A stretch of DNA of 36,633 bases. It comes from Acidobacteria bacterium 13_1_20CM_58_21. Lineage in GTDB: Bacteria; Acidobacteriota; Terriglobia; Acidiferrales; UBA7541. The stretch spans positions 1 to 36,633 of the forward strand of contig MNIJ01000207.1 of the NCBI GenBank assembly GCA_001919715.1. Direction: 5' to 3'. Under the pieces are notes generated by a model, which saw only the letters and a program-made list of their open reading frames with translations, did not search any database and was not told where the DNA came from. Shown here piece after piece: positions 27,752 through 36,633 of this stretch. Within the stretch, counting starts at the first letter, position 1; every line of letters begins with the position of its first letter. The position numbers and the translations under genes are program-made.

Positions 27752-28333
27752 CTACGGTTTCGGCGGGGTGCTCGTGGAACCGCTCTCGGTCGGCTGCAAT
27801 GCCGCCAGGCGGGTCTTCAAATGTTCGAGTTCCTCCTGCCTGTCGCTGACCTGCTGCTTTAGGGTCTCCACTTTCGCTTTGCCTGCCGTATCGTGGACGT
27901 AATCGGTATTCGAATAATACTTGTCCTGTTCCAGCGATTGTTCGCGCTGAAGTAGGTCGACATCGCCCTGGACTTGTTTTATCTGGGCTTTCAATTCGGT
28001 CACTTCCTTCGAATCTTTTTGATCCTTGGCGTCTGGTGCCGGAGAAGAGCTGGCGGTACTGGCCGTGGATGATGCCGGCTGGGCGGGCGCTCCGGACGCT
28101 GTGGCGGCCTCGGGCGGAGCCGGAGTAGCGGAATTCGACCGCGCCACCGGCTTCACATCGTCTTCGGTAATGACTTTCGCAGGTTTCGCCTGTGTTTTCT
28201 TCTGCTCGCGAGCGCGGCGGGCGACTTCGGCAACGGACGGAGCATCCTCGGATTGAGCAAAGGCAGCGGCGGGAAGCAGCGCTAGTGAGAGAACAACCGG
28301 CAGGCCAAGGCGCAAAGGGATACGGCGCAGCAT
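27752..28333 (-). CDS. Secreted coiled-coil hypothetical protein
   Basis: Signal peptide 'MLRRIPLRLGLPVVLSLALLPAAAFAQ', Ala/Pro/Ser-rich linker, C-terminal heptad-like region. Confidence 0.72.
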   Translation of the reverse strand: MLRRIPLRLGLPVVLSLALLPAAAFAQSEDAPSVAEVARRAREQKKTQAKPAKVITEDDVKPVARSNSATPAPPEAATASGAPAQPASSTASTASSSPAPDAKDQKDSKEVTELKAQIKQVQGDVDLLQREQSLEQDKYYSNTDYVHDTAGKAKVETLKQQVSDRQEELEHLKTRLAALQPTESGSTSTPPKP

Positions 28334-28559
28334 CGTGCTACTCCTGATGAATCTGAGCTGGGTCAAATCTCAAGATACGCCGGCAAGAGTGGAATGACAA
28401 TCCGAACTATCGAAGCGGTGCGAATGAGCCAACGGAGCCAGTTAAGTGCTTTGGAATCAGGGTATAGGGAATAAAGAGAGCGAGTTTGCTGGTTCCGCTG
28501 AAGGCAGGCGAAGGCCATTCGACGGATCGGCAGGCGGAGATGGGGAGAAAAAACGCTTT

Positions 28560-29552
28560 CTATTTCCGCGCTTTTAGGATCGTTTCCAGTACTTCGTATT
28601 GGTCGGTGGCAATGTAGTCTGCGCCGGCTTTGGCGGCTGCTTCCCAGCGCTTCTGAACCGCATCCTTCGAACCGAAGTTGTAGCTGCTGAACCAGCCGTT
28701 GCAACTGAGCTCCGCTTTTGTTGCCCCGTCCAGGGTGTAGAAACGAATCCACAAATAGTGAGCGTGGGCATAGCGAACCAGCTGGTTGAGACGCGCATCC
28801 TTTTCCGGAGTCCAATCGCCGGCGTTGGGCTGGCCGGCCGGCTCAACAACGCGCCAACTGTTGTTCCACCAGCGGTGATAGTTATCGGCGGGATTTGCCG
28901 CGAGCACTTGCGGCGGGGCGGAGGGATCGTTCGTGTTCGTGCGCACGGCTCCAAAGACCACCAAACGCGATCCCTCGGCAACTTGATCGTAGAAGACGGC
29001 CTTTTGGGCGTCCGACTCGCCGGTCAGGACCAGAATCGGACGGACATCCAGGGGTTCCATCCGCTCGATGGTATTGCTGCGGGAAGCGGTGGTGAGCCAG
29101 TCCTGGTATTCGAAGAGCAATTGCCAGATTGCTGCCAGATGTTCAGGTTCTTCGGATTTCAAATCCAGATTAAGAGTAATCAACGGCCAGTCTCCGCGGT
29201 TTCCGTCGCGAAGAGCGTTTTCGACGATGGGACGAACCCGCTCGAAGAAGTATTCGCGCATTTCGGGTTCGGCTCCCGTAGCCGGAGCCCCGTGACTCAA
29301 CAGCGACGCCATCTTGCCGGTGCGCGGATTCCTGGCCCACAGCAAGTCCTGCTCGATAGCAAGAGGAGTGCCCGCAGAAAGGGCGCGGTCGATGCGGTCG
29401 GACCACCATTCGAAGTACGGATAGCAGTTGTGCGCATCAAGAAGAACGCGAGTGCCCGGTCGGAGCGGGACAGGCGGGGATTTTGATGCCCTCGCAGTCC
29501 AGAGAAGAAATGGAATCAACAGAACAAGAATCAGCGGCGAGCGAGAACGCAT
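28560..29552 (-). CDS. PLC-like (TIM-barrel) phosphodiesterase family protein
   Basis: Signal peptide 'MRSRSPLILVLLIPFLLWTARA', 'RVLLDAHNCYPYFEWWSDRIDRALSAGTPLAIEQDL', 'ADYIATDQYEVLETIL'. Confidence 0.75.
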   Translation of the reverse strand: MRSRSPLILVLLIPFLLWTARASKSPPVPLRPGTRVLLDAHNCYPYFEWWSDRIDRALSAGTPLAIEQDLLWARNPRTGKMASLLSHGAPATGAEPEMREYFFERVRPIVENALRDGNRGDWPLITLNLDLKSEEPEHLAAIWQLLFEYQDWLTTASRSNTIERMEPLDVRPILVLTGESDAQKAVFYDQVAEGSRLVVFGAVRTNTNDPSAPPQVLAANPADNYHRWWNNSWRVVEPAGQPNAGDWTPEKDARLNQLVRYAHAHYLWIRFYTLDGATKAELSCNGWFSSYNFGSKDAVQKRWEAAAKAGADYIATDQYEVLETILKARK

Positions 29553-29778
29553 CAAGAAGCTCCTAGCGCGAACAAGCGGCTCATGAAAAGCAGATGTAAA
29601 CAGAATTGGCGCGCCAAGCAAGAGGAATTCTCGCTGGAAGCCAACTTTGGTAGCACCAAGGGACCCGAGAACCGACCGGCGGGTCGGGAGAGCGAAAGCT
29701 GCCAGGAGAGAACTCGGAGAACTCGACCGAGTCCTCCGGGACGAAGACCGGTGAATTGTCCCGTGCTTTAGCGCCAGC

Positions 29779-29921
29779 TCAAAAGGCCAGGCGAAGCGCG
29801 AACTGCATGACGCGCGGGTCGCCAGCAAGGAGGTGACCTTGCCCGCCGAACTGCTGCCGAAATTGTTGTTGGGCTGGCCGAATTGCCCCGCATTGGTCAG
29901 ATTGAATGCCTCCGGAGCGGA
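29779..29921 (-). pseudogene. C-terminal remnant of a TonB-dependent-receptor-like outer membrane protein
   Basis: 'EAFNLTNAGQFGQPNNNFGSSSAGKVTSLLA' in one frame and 'GDPRVMQFALRLAF*' in another, ending in the aromatic terminal residue typical of outer-membrane beta barrels. Confidence 0.65.
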
Positions 29922-30030
29922 ATGGCATGCCAGGCGATTCACGGATGGGAAGTCGCCCATCAGGGCACCAAACTAGCGCCGAGGCTATTATACTGAACTG
30001 AGAGATAGGCATACCCCCGAGGCGCAAGAA

Positions 30031-30504
30031 TTGCTGAATTTTAGGATCAGCTTGCTGCTAGCTCTGGCAGCCAGCATGGGAGCGAGCAGAGTCGGCGGTC
30101 AGGTGCCGGCGCACGAAGCATCGACACTAGCGCCCGTCGTCGTCGCTCCTGCTGGCAGGCATCAGGAACAGCCGCCAGCGCACCACTTTTGGGACAAGAA
30201 GAACGATTGGTTGTTTGCAGGCGTCGGGGCGGCGCGCACGTTCGATTATTTTTCAACGTTGAACTTGAGGAGGCGCGGAGACCAGGAAATCCTGGTTACC
30301 AACGATGTGGTGGACAATCACGCAGCTTTTGCAGTGGTCGAGGCGGCGGGAACTGGTGTTTCGATTGGGGTGTCGTATTTATTCCATCGCTACGGCCATC
30401 ACAAACTGGAACGCTGGACCTCCGTCGTGCATTTCGGATTGGCGACAACGGGTGCCGTGCGCAACTACTGCCTGAAAACGACGCATCCAAAGACCACTCC
30501 TTAG
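30031..30504 (+). CDS. Secreted/membrane hypothetical protein
   Basis: Signal-like N-terminus (TTG start), later hydrophobic segments. Confidence 0.6.
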   Translation: MLNFRISLLLALAASMGASRVGGQVPAHEASTLAPVVVAPAGRHQEQPPAHHFWDKKNDWLFAGVGAARTFDYFSTLNLRRRGDQEILVTNDVVDNHAAFAVVEAAGTGVSIGVSYLFHRYGHHKLERWTSVVHFGLATTGAVRNYCLKTTHPKTTP

Positions 30505-30658
30505 CCGTTGGCTGACCACCAGGCAGAAACGCTCCCTCTTTGCCACCGTCTAAGTCACTAGGATGAAAGCTTGCCGTTCGAATATTGGTGCGGCATACTC
30601 GCGGCCCTTGGTCGGAACCGCGCGGAAACTAGGGTGAGGAAAAAGGTGAGGTGCTGCT

Positions 30659-32047
30659 ATGGGACGGTGGATCTCCATACACCGTTTCGCGCTGATTCTT
30701 TGTGGGTGTCTATCTCTTCTGACGACGTCAGAAGGTTTTGCGGGCCCCGCGCCATCCGCGCATCCGGCAACGCCAGCAGCCCAAGCACCGCCCGAGCAAG
30801 CCAGTTCCTCCGAGAGTTTGCCTTCGGAATCGAAAACTACCGAACAGACCAGAACCGAACAATACACGCTTTCGCATGGGCGCCAAGCAAAGGCGGTGGC
30901 GTACTCGCGGGCGGGGTACACTCTGTACTTCGCCTCTTATCTTCTTGGCGGACTCTTTCTTTTCTTAATCCTTCGGCTGGGCTGGGCGGCGAAGTTTCGA
31001 GACATCGCTGAAACGGTCAGCGACAAAAAGTGGGTTCAGGGACTGGTTTTCGTCCCGTTGCTTTTCCTGACCATCGACGTTGTGGACCTGCCTCTGCGCC
31101 TTTATTGGCATTCGCTTTCCTTGCACTATGAACAATCCATTCAAGGTTGGGGCTCGTGGTTCTGGGATTGGACCAAGGGGGAGTCTCTCAGCACCGCGTT
31201 TGGAATCGTTGTGGTCCTGATCTTGTTCGCCGCGATGCGGCGCAGCCCGCGGCGCTGGTGGTTGTATTTCTGGTTTCCAGCCGTCTTGATTCTCCTGGGG
31301 CTGATCGTGCTCACCCCCCTGGTGATCGATCCGCTGTTCGACAAATTCGAGCCACTGGCCAAGGAGCATCCTGATCTGGTTGGGGCCATCGAAAAACTAA
31401 CGAAACATGCGGGTGTTCCCATTCCGCCGGACCGCATGTTCTTGATGGTAGCGAGCCGGAAAACGAACGCCATCAACGCCTACGTGACGGGCCTGGGAAC
31501 GTCGAAACGTGTGGTGATCTGGGATACCGCGATTCAAAAGACTTCGAACGATGAATCCCTCTTCATTGTGGGACATGAGCTCGGACACTATGCCCTCGGG
31601 CACGTTCGTCAAGGTTTTTTGCTGGGAGCAGCAGGGCTATTGGTGGCGCTCTATTTTCTGTTTCGAGGCCTGCACTGGGCGCTTGGTCGCTGGGCCAGGG
31701 ACTGGCAGCTCTACGGGCAGGAGGACTGGGCCTCGCTTGCCGTGTTGCTCTTGCTGCTACAAGTGCTGTTGTTTGTTTCTTCGCCGGTCATCAGCGGCTA
31801 TAGCCGGATGCAGGAACATGCCGCGGACGTTTACGGGTTGGAAGTCATCCACGGATTGGTTCCGGATTCGGCCGAGGTTGCGGCGCACGCCTTTCAGGTT
31901 CTCGGCGAACTGGATCTCTCCGACCCCAATCCGCCGCCGTTCATCACTTTCTGGCTCTATTCGCATCCGCCTTTGGCGGACCGCTTGGTGTTCGCGCATA
32001 CCTACGATCCATGGTCACGAGGGGAATCGCCGGTGTACGTGAAGTAG
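30659..32047 (+). CDS. M48-family (Ste24/CAAX protease 1-like) metallopeptidase
   Basis: 'IVGHELGHYALGHV' HExxH, multiple TMs, 'QEHAADVYGLEVIHG'. Confidence 0.93.
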   Translation: MGRWISIHRFALILCGCLSLLTTSEGFAGPAPSAHPATPAAQAPPEQASSSESLPSESKTTEQTRTEQYTLSHGRQAKAVAYSRAGYTLYFASYLLGGLFLFLILRLGWAAKFRDIAETVSDKKWVQGLVFVPLLFLTIDVVDLPLRLYWHSLSLHYEQSIQGWGSWFWDWTKGESLSTAFGIVVVLILFAAMRRSPRRWWLYFWFPAVLILLGLIVLTPLVIDPLFDKFEPLAKEHPDLVGAIEKLTKHAGVPIPPDRMFLMVASRKTNAINAYVTGLGTSKRVVIWDTAIQKTSNDESLFIVGHELGHYALGHVRQGFLLGAAGLLVALYFLFRGLHWALGRWARDWQLYGQEDWASLAVLLLLLQVLLFVSSPVISGYSRMQEHAADVYGLEVIHGLVPDSAEVAAHAFQVLGELDLSDPNPPPFITFWLYSHPPLADRLVFAHTYDPWSRGESPVYVK

Positions 32048-32063
32048 CGGCGGATCCCATGCG

Positions 32064-32669
32064 CTAGGGTGGGTTGCGCGCCGATCCGTGCTTGCGGGCA
32101 AAAGCAGCCACTTTGCTGCGATTGCCGCAAACGGCCATCGAACACCAGCGGCGGCGGCGCGTCCGCGAATTGTCGTAGAAGAACAAACCACACCGCGGAT
32201 TGGCGCAAATCCGCAGGCGCGCGTGGAGGCCCTCAGCAATAGTCTCCGCCCCGGATCGGGCCACTGCGGCGAGCAACCAGTCCAGGCCTCCCTCCCGCGC
32301 GACGAATTCGATCTTCCAAAAATCATCCTGAGCGATGAGTTCATCGTGCCCCTCGGTAATGCGTAGTATTTCGTTTACCGGCTCAACCCATTCTCCGGCA
32401 ATTCTTTGCTTGCGGAGCATGGCCATAAACACCTTGCGCAGGGTGGAGCCCAGCCGTCGGGCCTTCAAGAGCAGCGCTGCGGCAGCCTGCGGGTCGGATT
32501 GCGGCAGATTCAGAAGCTGGGTGCCGCGCTCGGCAGAGACAATTTTGGTTGACTCCAGAAAGTCAACAAGGCGTTCCCAGGACAGTTCCGCGTCTGGGAG
32601 AGTTTCGTTAACGAAATCGAGGGAGAGTCGACCGCCCAACAGTCGGGGGGCTGACTTGGAATAAGGCAT
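32064..32669 (-). CDS. CGNR zinc-finger (ABATE domain) protein, putative transcriptional regulator
   Basis: 'LRICANPRCGLFFYDNSRTRRRRWCSMAVCGNRSKVAAF'. Confidence 0.93.
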   Translation of the reverse strand: MPYSKSAPRLLGGRLSLDFVNETLPDAELSWERLVDFLESTKIVSAERGTQLLNLPQSDPQAAAALLLKARRLGSTLRKVFMAMLRKQRIAGEWVEPVNEILRITEGHDELIAQDDFWKIEFVAREGGLDWLLAAVARSGAETIAEGLHARLRICANPRCGLFFYDNSRTRRRRWCSMAVCGNRSKVAAFARKHGSARNPP

Positions 32670-32812
32670 CGACGGAACCTCCAGCCGAAAGCGATGTCTA
32701 AACCAGCGGGAAATAACCAGTAAGAACCCAGTATAACGGTTATCGAGAAGCGCCTTGTGCGGTAACCTTTTTCTGATCCTGAAATCAGATATGCTGGCAG
32801 GCGGAGACGGCT

Positions 32813-33613
32813 ATGAAACACCCATTGGCAGGTTTAACTCTCATTACCGTTTCTCTGTTCGCCGCCATGGCCCTCAGACGACCACCGGCGCTCTCCGGTC
32901 GGGCGGTTCGCACCCCGGTAGTCGTCGAACTGTTCACCTCTGAGGGCTGTTCAAGCTGTCCACCCGCGGATACTTTGCTGGCGCAACTGGCCGAAGAACG
33001 GCAGGCCGGGAGTGTAGAGTTGATCGCCCTGGAGGAGCACGTCGACTACTGGAACGATTTGGGTTGGACCGACCCTTTCTCCTCGCGGGACTGGACGTTG
33101 CGTCAATACCTTTATTCCGGGGTTCTCGGAAGCGGTAGCCCGTACACACCAGAAATGGTGGTAGACGGGACGGTGGAATTCGTCGGCAGTCGTACAGAAA
33201 AAGCGCGGCAGGCAATTTTGGAGGCCGCCGGCAGGACAAAAATCCCGGTGACGCTGGAGCAAGGTAGCGCGAACAAAACAGGAGCAGTAAGCTTTTCCGT
33301 GAAGGTTGGAAAACGGGAAGGAGCGGCAAAACGTGATGCCGCCGAAGTCTGGCTGGCCATCACGGAAACGGGGTTGCGCTCCGCCGTGAAGCGCGGCGAG
33401 AACGCCGGCGAAGACCTCCAGCATGCCGCCGTGGTGCGTTCCATGACTAAGATCGGCGAAGCGAAGGCCGAAGGGGAAACTTCCTTCGCTCGAGTCGCTA
33501 CCGTTCCTCTGCAGAAAGAATGGAAGCGCGAAAACCTGAGGGCCGTGGTTTTCGTCGAGGAAAAAAAGAGCCGGCGGATTCTTGGCGCAGCGGAGATCCG
33601 CATCGCGCAATAA
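32813..33613 (+). CDS. DUF1223 secreted thioredoxin-like protein
   Basis: 'VVVELFTSEGCSSCPPADTLLAQL', 'EEHVDYWNDLGWTDPFSS'. Confidence 0.9.
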   Translation: MKHPLAGLTLITVSLFAAMALRRPPALSGRAVRTPVVVELFTSEGCSSCPPADTLLAQLAEERQAGSVELIALEEHVDYWNDLGWTDPFSSRDWTLRQYLYSGVLGSGSPYTPEMVVDGTVEFVGSRTEKARQAILEAAGRTKIPVTLEQGSANKTGAVSFSVKVGKREGAAKRDAAEVWLAITETGLRSAVKRGENAGEDLQHAAVVRSMTKIGEAKAEGETSFARVATVPLQKEWKRENLRAVVFVEEKKSRRILGAAEIRIAQ

Positions 33614-33822
33614 ATTTAGGCCGATTTTTAGATTTGCCTGGGAGGACGGTCGAGGAATTGAACTTTCTCCGAGCTACTATCAAATTGAAGCGCGGGGAAA
33701 AGTTAATCCGCACGGAGACCGTTGGCCTCGATAAAATCTGTCTGGAGTTAATAGCCAACCTGCTTACGGCGAACCATCCAGCACGTACAGCCATTCGGGG
33801 CATGGATCTTTGCTCGAGGTGA

Positions 33823-34779
33823 TTGTTGGACGTCGAACCATTCACGAGTCCCTCCCCCGGCTTTCAGGCTCGGCCTCCAGAAGGAATCCTCAGCAAGATT
33901 TTTCTGAATGACAAAGGAGTGCGCGGCGGCTGGCGTCTGTTGATTTACGCGGCTTTCGTGGCCGGGCTCGGATTCGGCGGTGGAATCGTCCTGCAGCAAT
34001 TTATTCACCCCACACCGGGAGGGTTTTCTCTCCGCTATTGGTTCGCGTACGAAGTGTTCAGTTTCAGCGTGGTTTTTGGTGCCGCCCTGATCATGGCTCA
34101 GATCGAGCGCCGTTCTCCAGGCACCTATGGCTTGCCGCTGAGAGGCGCGTTCGGAAGGTTGTTCTGGCAGGGCTGCCTCATCGGATTGCTCGAAGTTTCA
34201 GGATTGATTGGCTTGATCGCCGCCTTTGGCGGGTATTCCTTTGGTGACCTTGCGCTGTGTGGCCAAGAGCTGTTGCGTTGGGGAATGTTGTGGGCGGTCC
34301 TCTTTATTTTTGTGGGCTTGTTTGAAGAATTCTTGTTTCGGGGATACACGCAATACACCCTCGCCGAGACCATCGGTTTCTGGCCTGCGGCGGCCCTGCT
34401 TTCGTGCTTGTTTGGGGCCGTCCATCTGAGGAATCCCGGCGAAGGTTGGGTGGGGGCGGCGGGCGTTGCCACGATCGGCCTGATTTTCGCGTTGGCCTTG
34501 CGCCGCACCGGTAATCTGTGGCTGGTTGTGGGATGGCACGCGAGTTTTGATTTCGGCGAGACATTCCTTTACTCCGTGCCGAACAGCGGCGTCGTTTTCT
34601 CGGGACACTTATCGAATGCCTCCTTGCACGGCGCTGCATGGCTCACGGGCGGCACGGTTGGCCCCGAAGGCAGCGTCTTCAGCTTTCTGACTATGGGAAT
34701 TCTTGCCCTCGCTATTCATGTGCGTTTCCCCGCCAAGAAAATAGAGCCCGCACAGAACTTAGGAAAACAGCCTAATTAG
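33823..34779 (+). CDS. CPBP-family intramembrane metalloprotease
   Basis: 'EEFLFRGYTQYTL' (EExxxR), 'FGAVHLRN', 'GWHASFDFG' motifs; TTG start. Confidence 0.88.
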   Translation: MLDVEPFTSPSPGFQARPPEGILSKIFLNDKGVRGGWRLLIYAAFVAGLGFGGGIVLQQFIHPTPGGFSLRYWFAYEVFSFSVVFGAALIMAQIERRSPGTYGLPLRGAFGRLFWQGCLIGLLEVSGLIGLIAAFGGYSFGDLALCGQELLRWGMLWAVLFIFVGLFEEFLFRGYTQYTLAETIGFWPAAALLSCLFGAVHLRNPGEGWVGAAGVATIGLIFALALRRTGNLWLVVGWHASFDFGETFLYSVPNSGVVFSGHLSNASLHGAAWLTGGTVGPEGSVFSFLTMGILALAIHVRFPAKKIEPAQNLGKQPN

Positions 34780-35945
34780 TGGACCAGTTCGGAGGCTAGC
34801 ACCAGATGGACGCCTAGTTCTTGCGCTCGCGGGAGAACTTCGCCGAGAGCTTGGAGCGTCGAGGCGTGAGGATGGCCGATTGCCACGACCGGGCCCTTTT
34901 CGCGGGCGGCGCGCAACGCTAATTGGAGCTGTTCGCGGACCGTGGCCACTTCAGCCACGTCGTCCAGAAAGGGAACGTTGCGGAAGGCCGAGGGAACTCC
35001 AAAGTCCTGTGCCGTATCGTAAGCTACCGTAGCGGCGGTTGTGCGGCTGTCGACGTAGAAGAGGTCACGGTCGCGCAGCACCGGCATCAGCTCGTCCATC
35101 AGCTCAGCGTCGGCAGTCGCCTGTGATCCCTGATGATTGTTGACGCCGGCGACGTCCGGAACATTTTGCAGAAATCGATCGACAAGTGCTGCAACTTCAG
35201 AGGCCGGCATGCCCGGGTGTAATTCCTGCGCCTCCGGCGTTTCGTTGGCGACCGATTGCATCGGCAAATGAAGCATTACCTCAAACCCAAGGCGATGCGC
35301 TTCCTTCGCGATGTCCATGGAGTGCTCGTGATTGGGCAAGACGGAAAGGGTGAGGTGATAACCGAGAGCGAAGATGGCTTGGGCTGCGGCGCGGTCGCTG
35401 CCGAGATCGTCGATAATGATCGCGAGCCGCGCTCCCGCAGGGTTTCCGCCGGAATTCTTCGCTCCCGCAGTCGACGTGGGTGTTACCCGCGTCACGATTT
35501 CGATTTCCAGTGTTGGCACGCCTGAATGGCGAAGCTTGAAGTGCAGCAGATCCCCGGTCTGGGTGGGCGGGTCCTGCGTAAGATGATTGTTGGTCGCGAC
35601 GGTATGGAGATTTTGCATGAGCTTTGCGACTAGGGCATGCTGGGCGTCTGCCCTGGAGTCATTCTTCAACACGATACGCAGGTAATCATTGTTTCCGGGT
35701 GGCCAACTGGAAGCGCCTTGCCGGAGTTTGATGGGCGTCCCGGGAGGTACCGCCGCAGAGGCCGCCGCCGCCAGATCGCGCGTGATTTGGTGAACTTGTG
35801 CGGGCGTGAGGCGGTTTTCCTCACTCTTCTTGCAACCACCGGAAAGAACCGCGAGAAGAAAAGAAATTCCCAACAGCGCGAAATCGCTTATCTTGATTCG
35901 ACAGCAATAGGAGTTTGGTTGAACCGAGCCAGGCTGTCGGCCCAC
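34776..35945 (-). CDS. Divergent polysaccharide deacetylase family protein (YibQ-like)
   Basis: 'RLAIIIDDLGSDRAAAQAIFALGYHLTLSVLPNHEHSMDIAKEAHRLGFEVMLHLPMQS', lipobox-like 'LSGGC'. Confidence 0.9.
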   Translation of the reverse strand: MGRQPGSVQPNSYCCRIKISDFALLGISFLLAVLSGGCKKSEENRLTPAQVHQITRDLAAAASAAVPPGTPIKLRQGASSWPPGNNDYLRIVLKNDSRADAQHALVAKLMQNLHTVATNNHLTQDPPTQTGDLLHFKLRHSGVPTLEIEIVTRVTPTSTAGAKNSGGNPAGARLAIIIDDLGSDRAAAQAIFALGYHLTLSVLPNHEHSMDIAKEAHRLGFEVMLHLPMQSVANETPEAQELHPGMPASEVAALVDRFLQNVPDVAGVNNHQGSQATADAELMDELMPVLRDRDLFYVDSRTTAATVAYDTAQDFGVPSAFRNVPFLDDVAEVATVREQLQLALRAAREKGPVVAIGHPHASTLQALGEVLPRAQELGVHLVLASELVH

Positions 35946-35951
35946 GGAAAA

Positions 35952-36633
35952 CTAAGCAGCCTTTTTCGCAGGAACCTTCAACAGGTCAAGAGCTCGATGA
36001 AAGATGGAGTCTTCCGGAGAAAGCGGGCGCGGTCCGAGCCCGGGTTCTTTCTGGGTTTGCGGTGTCGGCGCAGCCTCTTCATCGGCGGCATCCGACTCTT
36101 CCTCCGGGACGGCGCGCACCACTTCCGTTGGGACGACCCCTTCTTCCATGATCGACTTTCCGCCGGGATTATAGTAGTTCGCGACTGTGAGGATCAGTGC
36201 CGCGCCATCATCCAGCGTGATGAGCTTCTGCTCAGAGGCGAGACCAAACGTACGCTCTCCCACGACGTCCCCGCGATGGTTCGCAACTACGGCGGAAGCC
36301 AGAACTTCCGCGGCCCCCGACGTCGTGGCGTCGATCAAAACGGAGACGGGATTCTTCCAAATAACCTGTTTTGGCTCGGCTGAAAAAACCTGTGTCGAGA
36401 CGGTCTGGCCACGCAACGTTGTCAGCGTGCCCGCAGGAATGAAAAGGCGAGCGGTCGAAATCGCCTCGGACACCACCCCGCGGCCGCATTCCCGCATATC
36501 CAGTATGACCTTGCGAATGCCCTGCTTTTCCGCATCGAGGAGGCGATTGCGAATTTCATCCGCGCGGCCGCCGTCCAGCGAAGGGATTCGCAGCACCAGA
36601 ATGTCAGGATCCACTCGCTGGCCGATGATCTTC
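35952..36633 (-). CDS. S41-family (CtpA/Tsp-like) peptidase homologue, N-terminus outside window
   Basis: 'VILDMRECGRGVVSEAISTARLFIPAG', 'VVGERTFGLASEQKLI', 'NYYNPGGKSIMEEGVVPT'; frame open to the window edge. Confidence 0.85.
   Translation of the reverse strand, partial: KIIGQRVDPDILVLRIPSLDGGRADEIRNRLLDAEKQGIRKVILDMRECGRGVVSEAISTARLFIPAGTLTTLRGQTVSTQVFSAEPKQVIWKNPVSVLIDATTSGAAEVLASAVVANHRGDVVGERTFGLASEQKLITLDDGAALILTVANYYNPGGKSIMEEGVVPTEVVRAVPEEESDAADEEAAPTPQTQKEPGLGPRPLSPEDSIFHRALDLLKVPAKKAA

Noticed and set aside
33520-33822. 100-aa plus-strand ORF extending past the DUF1223 gene
   Set aside because: Mostly overlaps the DUF1223 gene in another frame and shows no recognisable protein features

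Overview
This 36.6 kb window is a gene-dense, GC-rich bacterial chromosomal segment. Its gene content and protein style suggest Acidobacteriota (inference only, no database search). It carries about 28 plausible protein genes. Recognisable products include a DapB-like dehydrogenase, pterin-4a-carbinolamine dehydratase, a UPF0104/LPG-synthase-like membrane protein, an ABC ATPase, an M20-family hydrolase homologue, a YCF48/BNR-like protein and a PQQ dehydrogenase with a c-type cytochrome and a cupin. Others are two MacB/FtsX-type permeases, two Ser/Thr kinase-fold proteins with a Cys-phosphatase, B12-dependent RNR (NrdJ), SPFH/prohibitin, BlaI plus an M56 (BlaR1-like) protease plus a repeat protein, a PLC-like phosphodiesterase, M48, CGNR, DUF1223, CPBP, a divergent polysaccharide deacetylase and a partial S41 homologue. 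No tRNA, rRNA, CRISPR array or transposase was recognised. The most interesting items are: (1) a BlaI/M56 signalling locus in which the protease carries about seven 28-aa 'DELxGxKVQGVTPEYV' repeats, followed by an exported protein built from the same repeat family, with two operator-like palindromes 21 bp apart at the promoter; (2) a phosphatase / kinase / pseudokinase (HRD to HGG) cluster with a 25-bp palindrome over the kinase start codon; (3) a 6S-like orphan ncRNA with clear promoter and terminator at about 2.9-3.07 kb; (4) a structured, terminated leader or ncRNA plus an overlapping uORF upstream of nrdJ; (5) two further enzyme homologues with substituted catalytic or metal-site residues (M20 and S41); (6) several multi-frameshift gene remnants.
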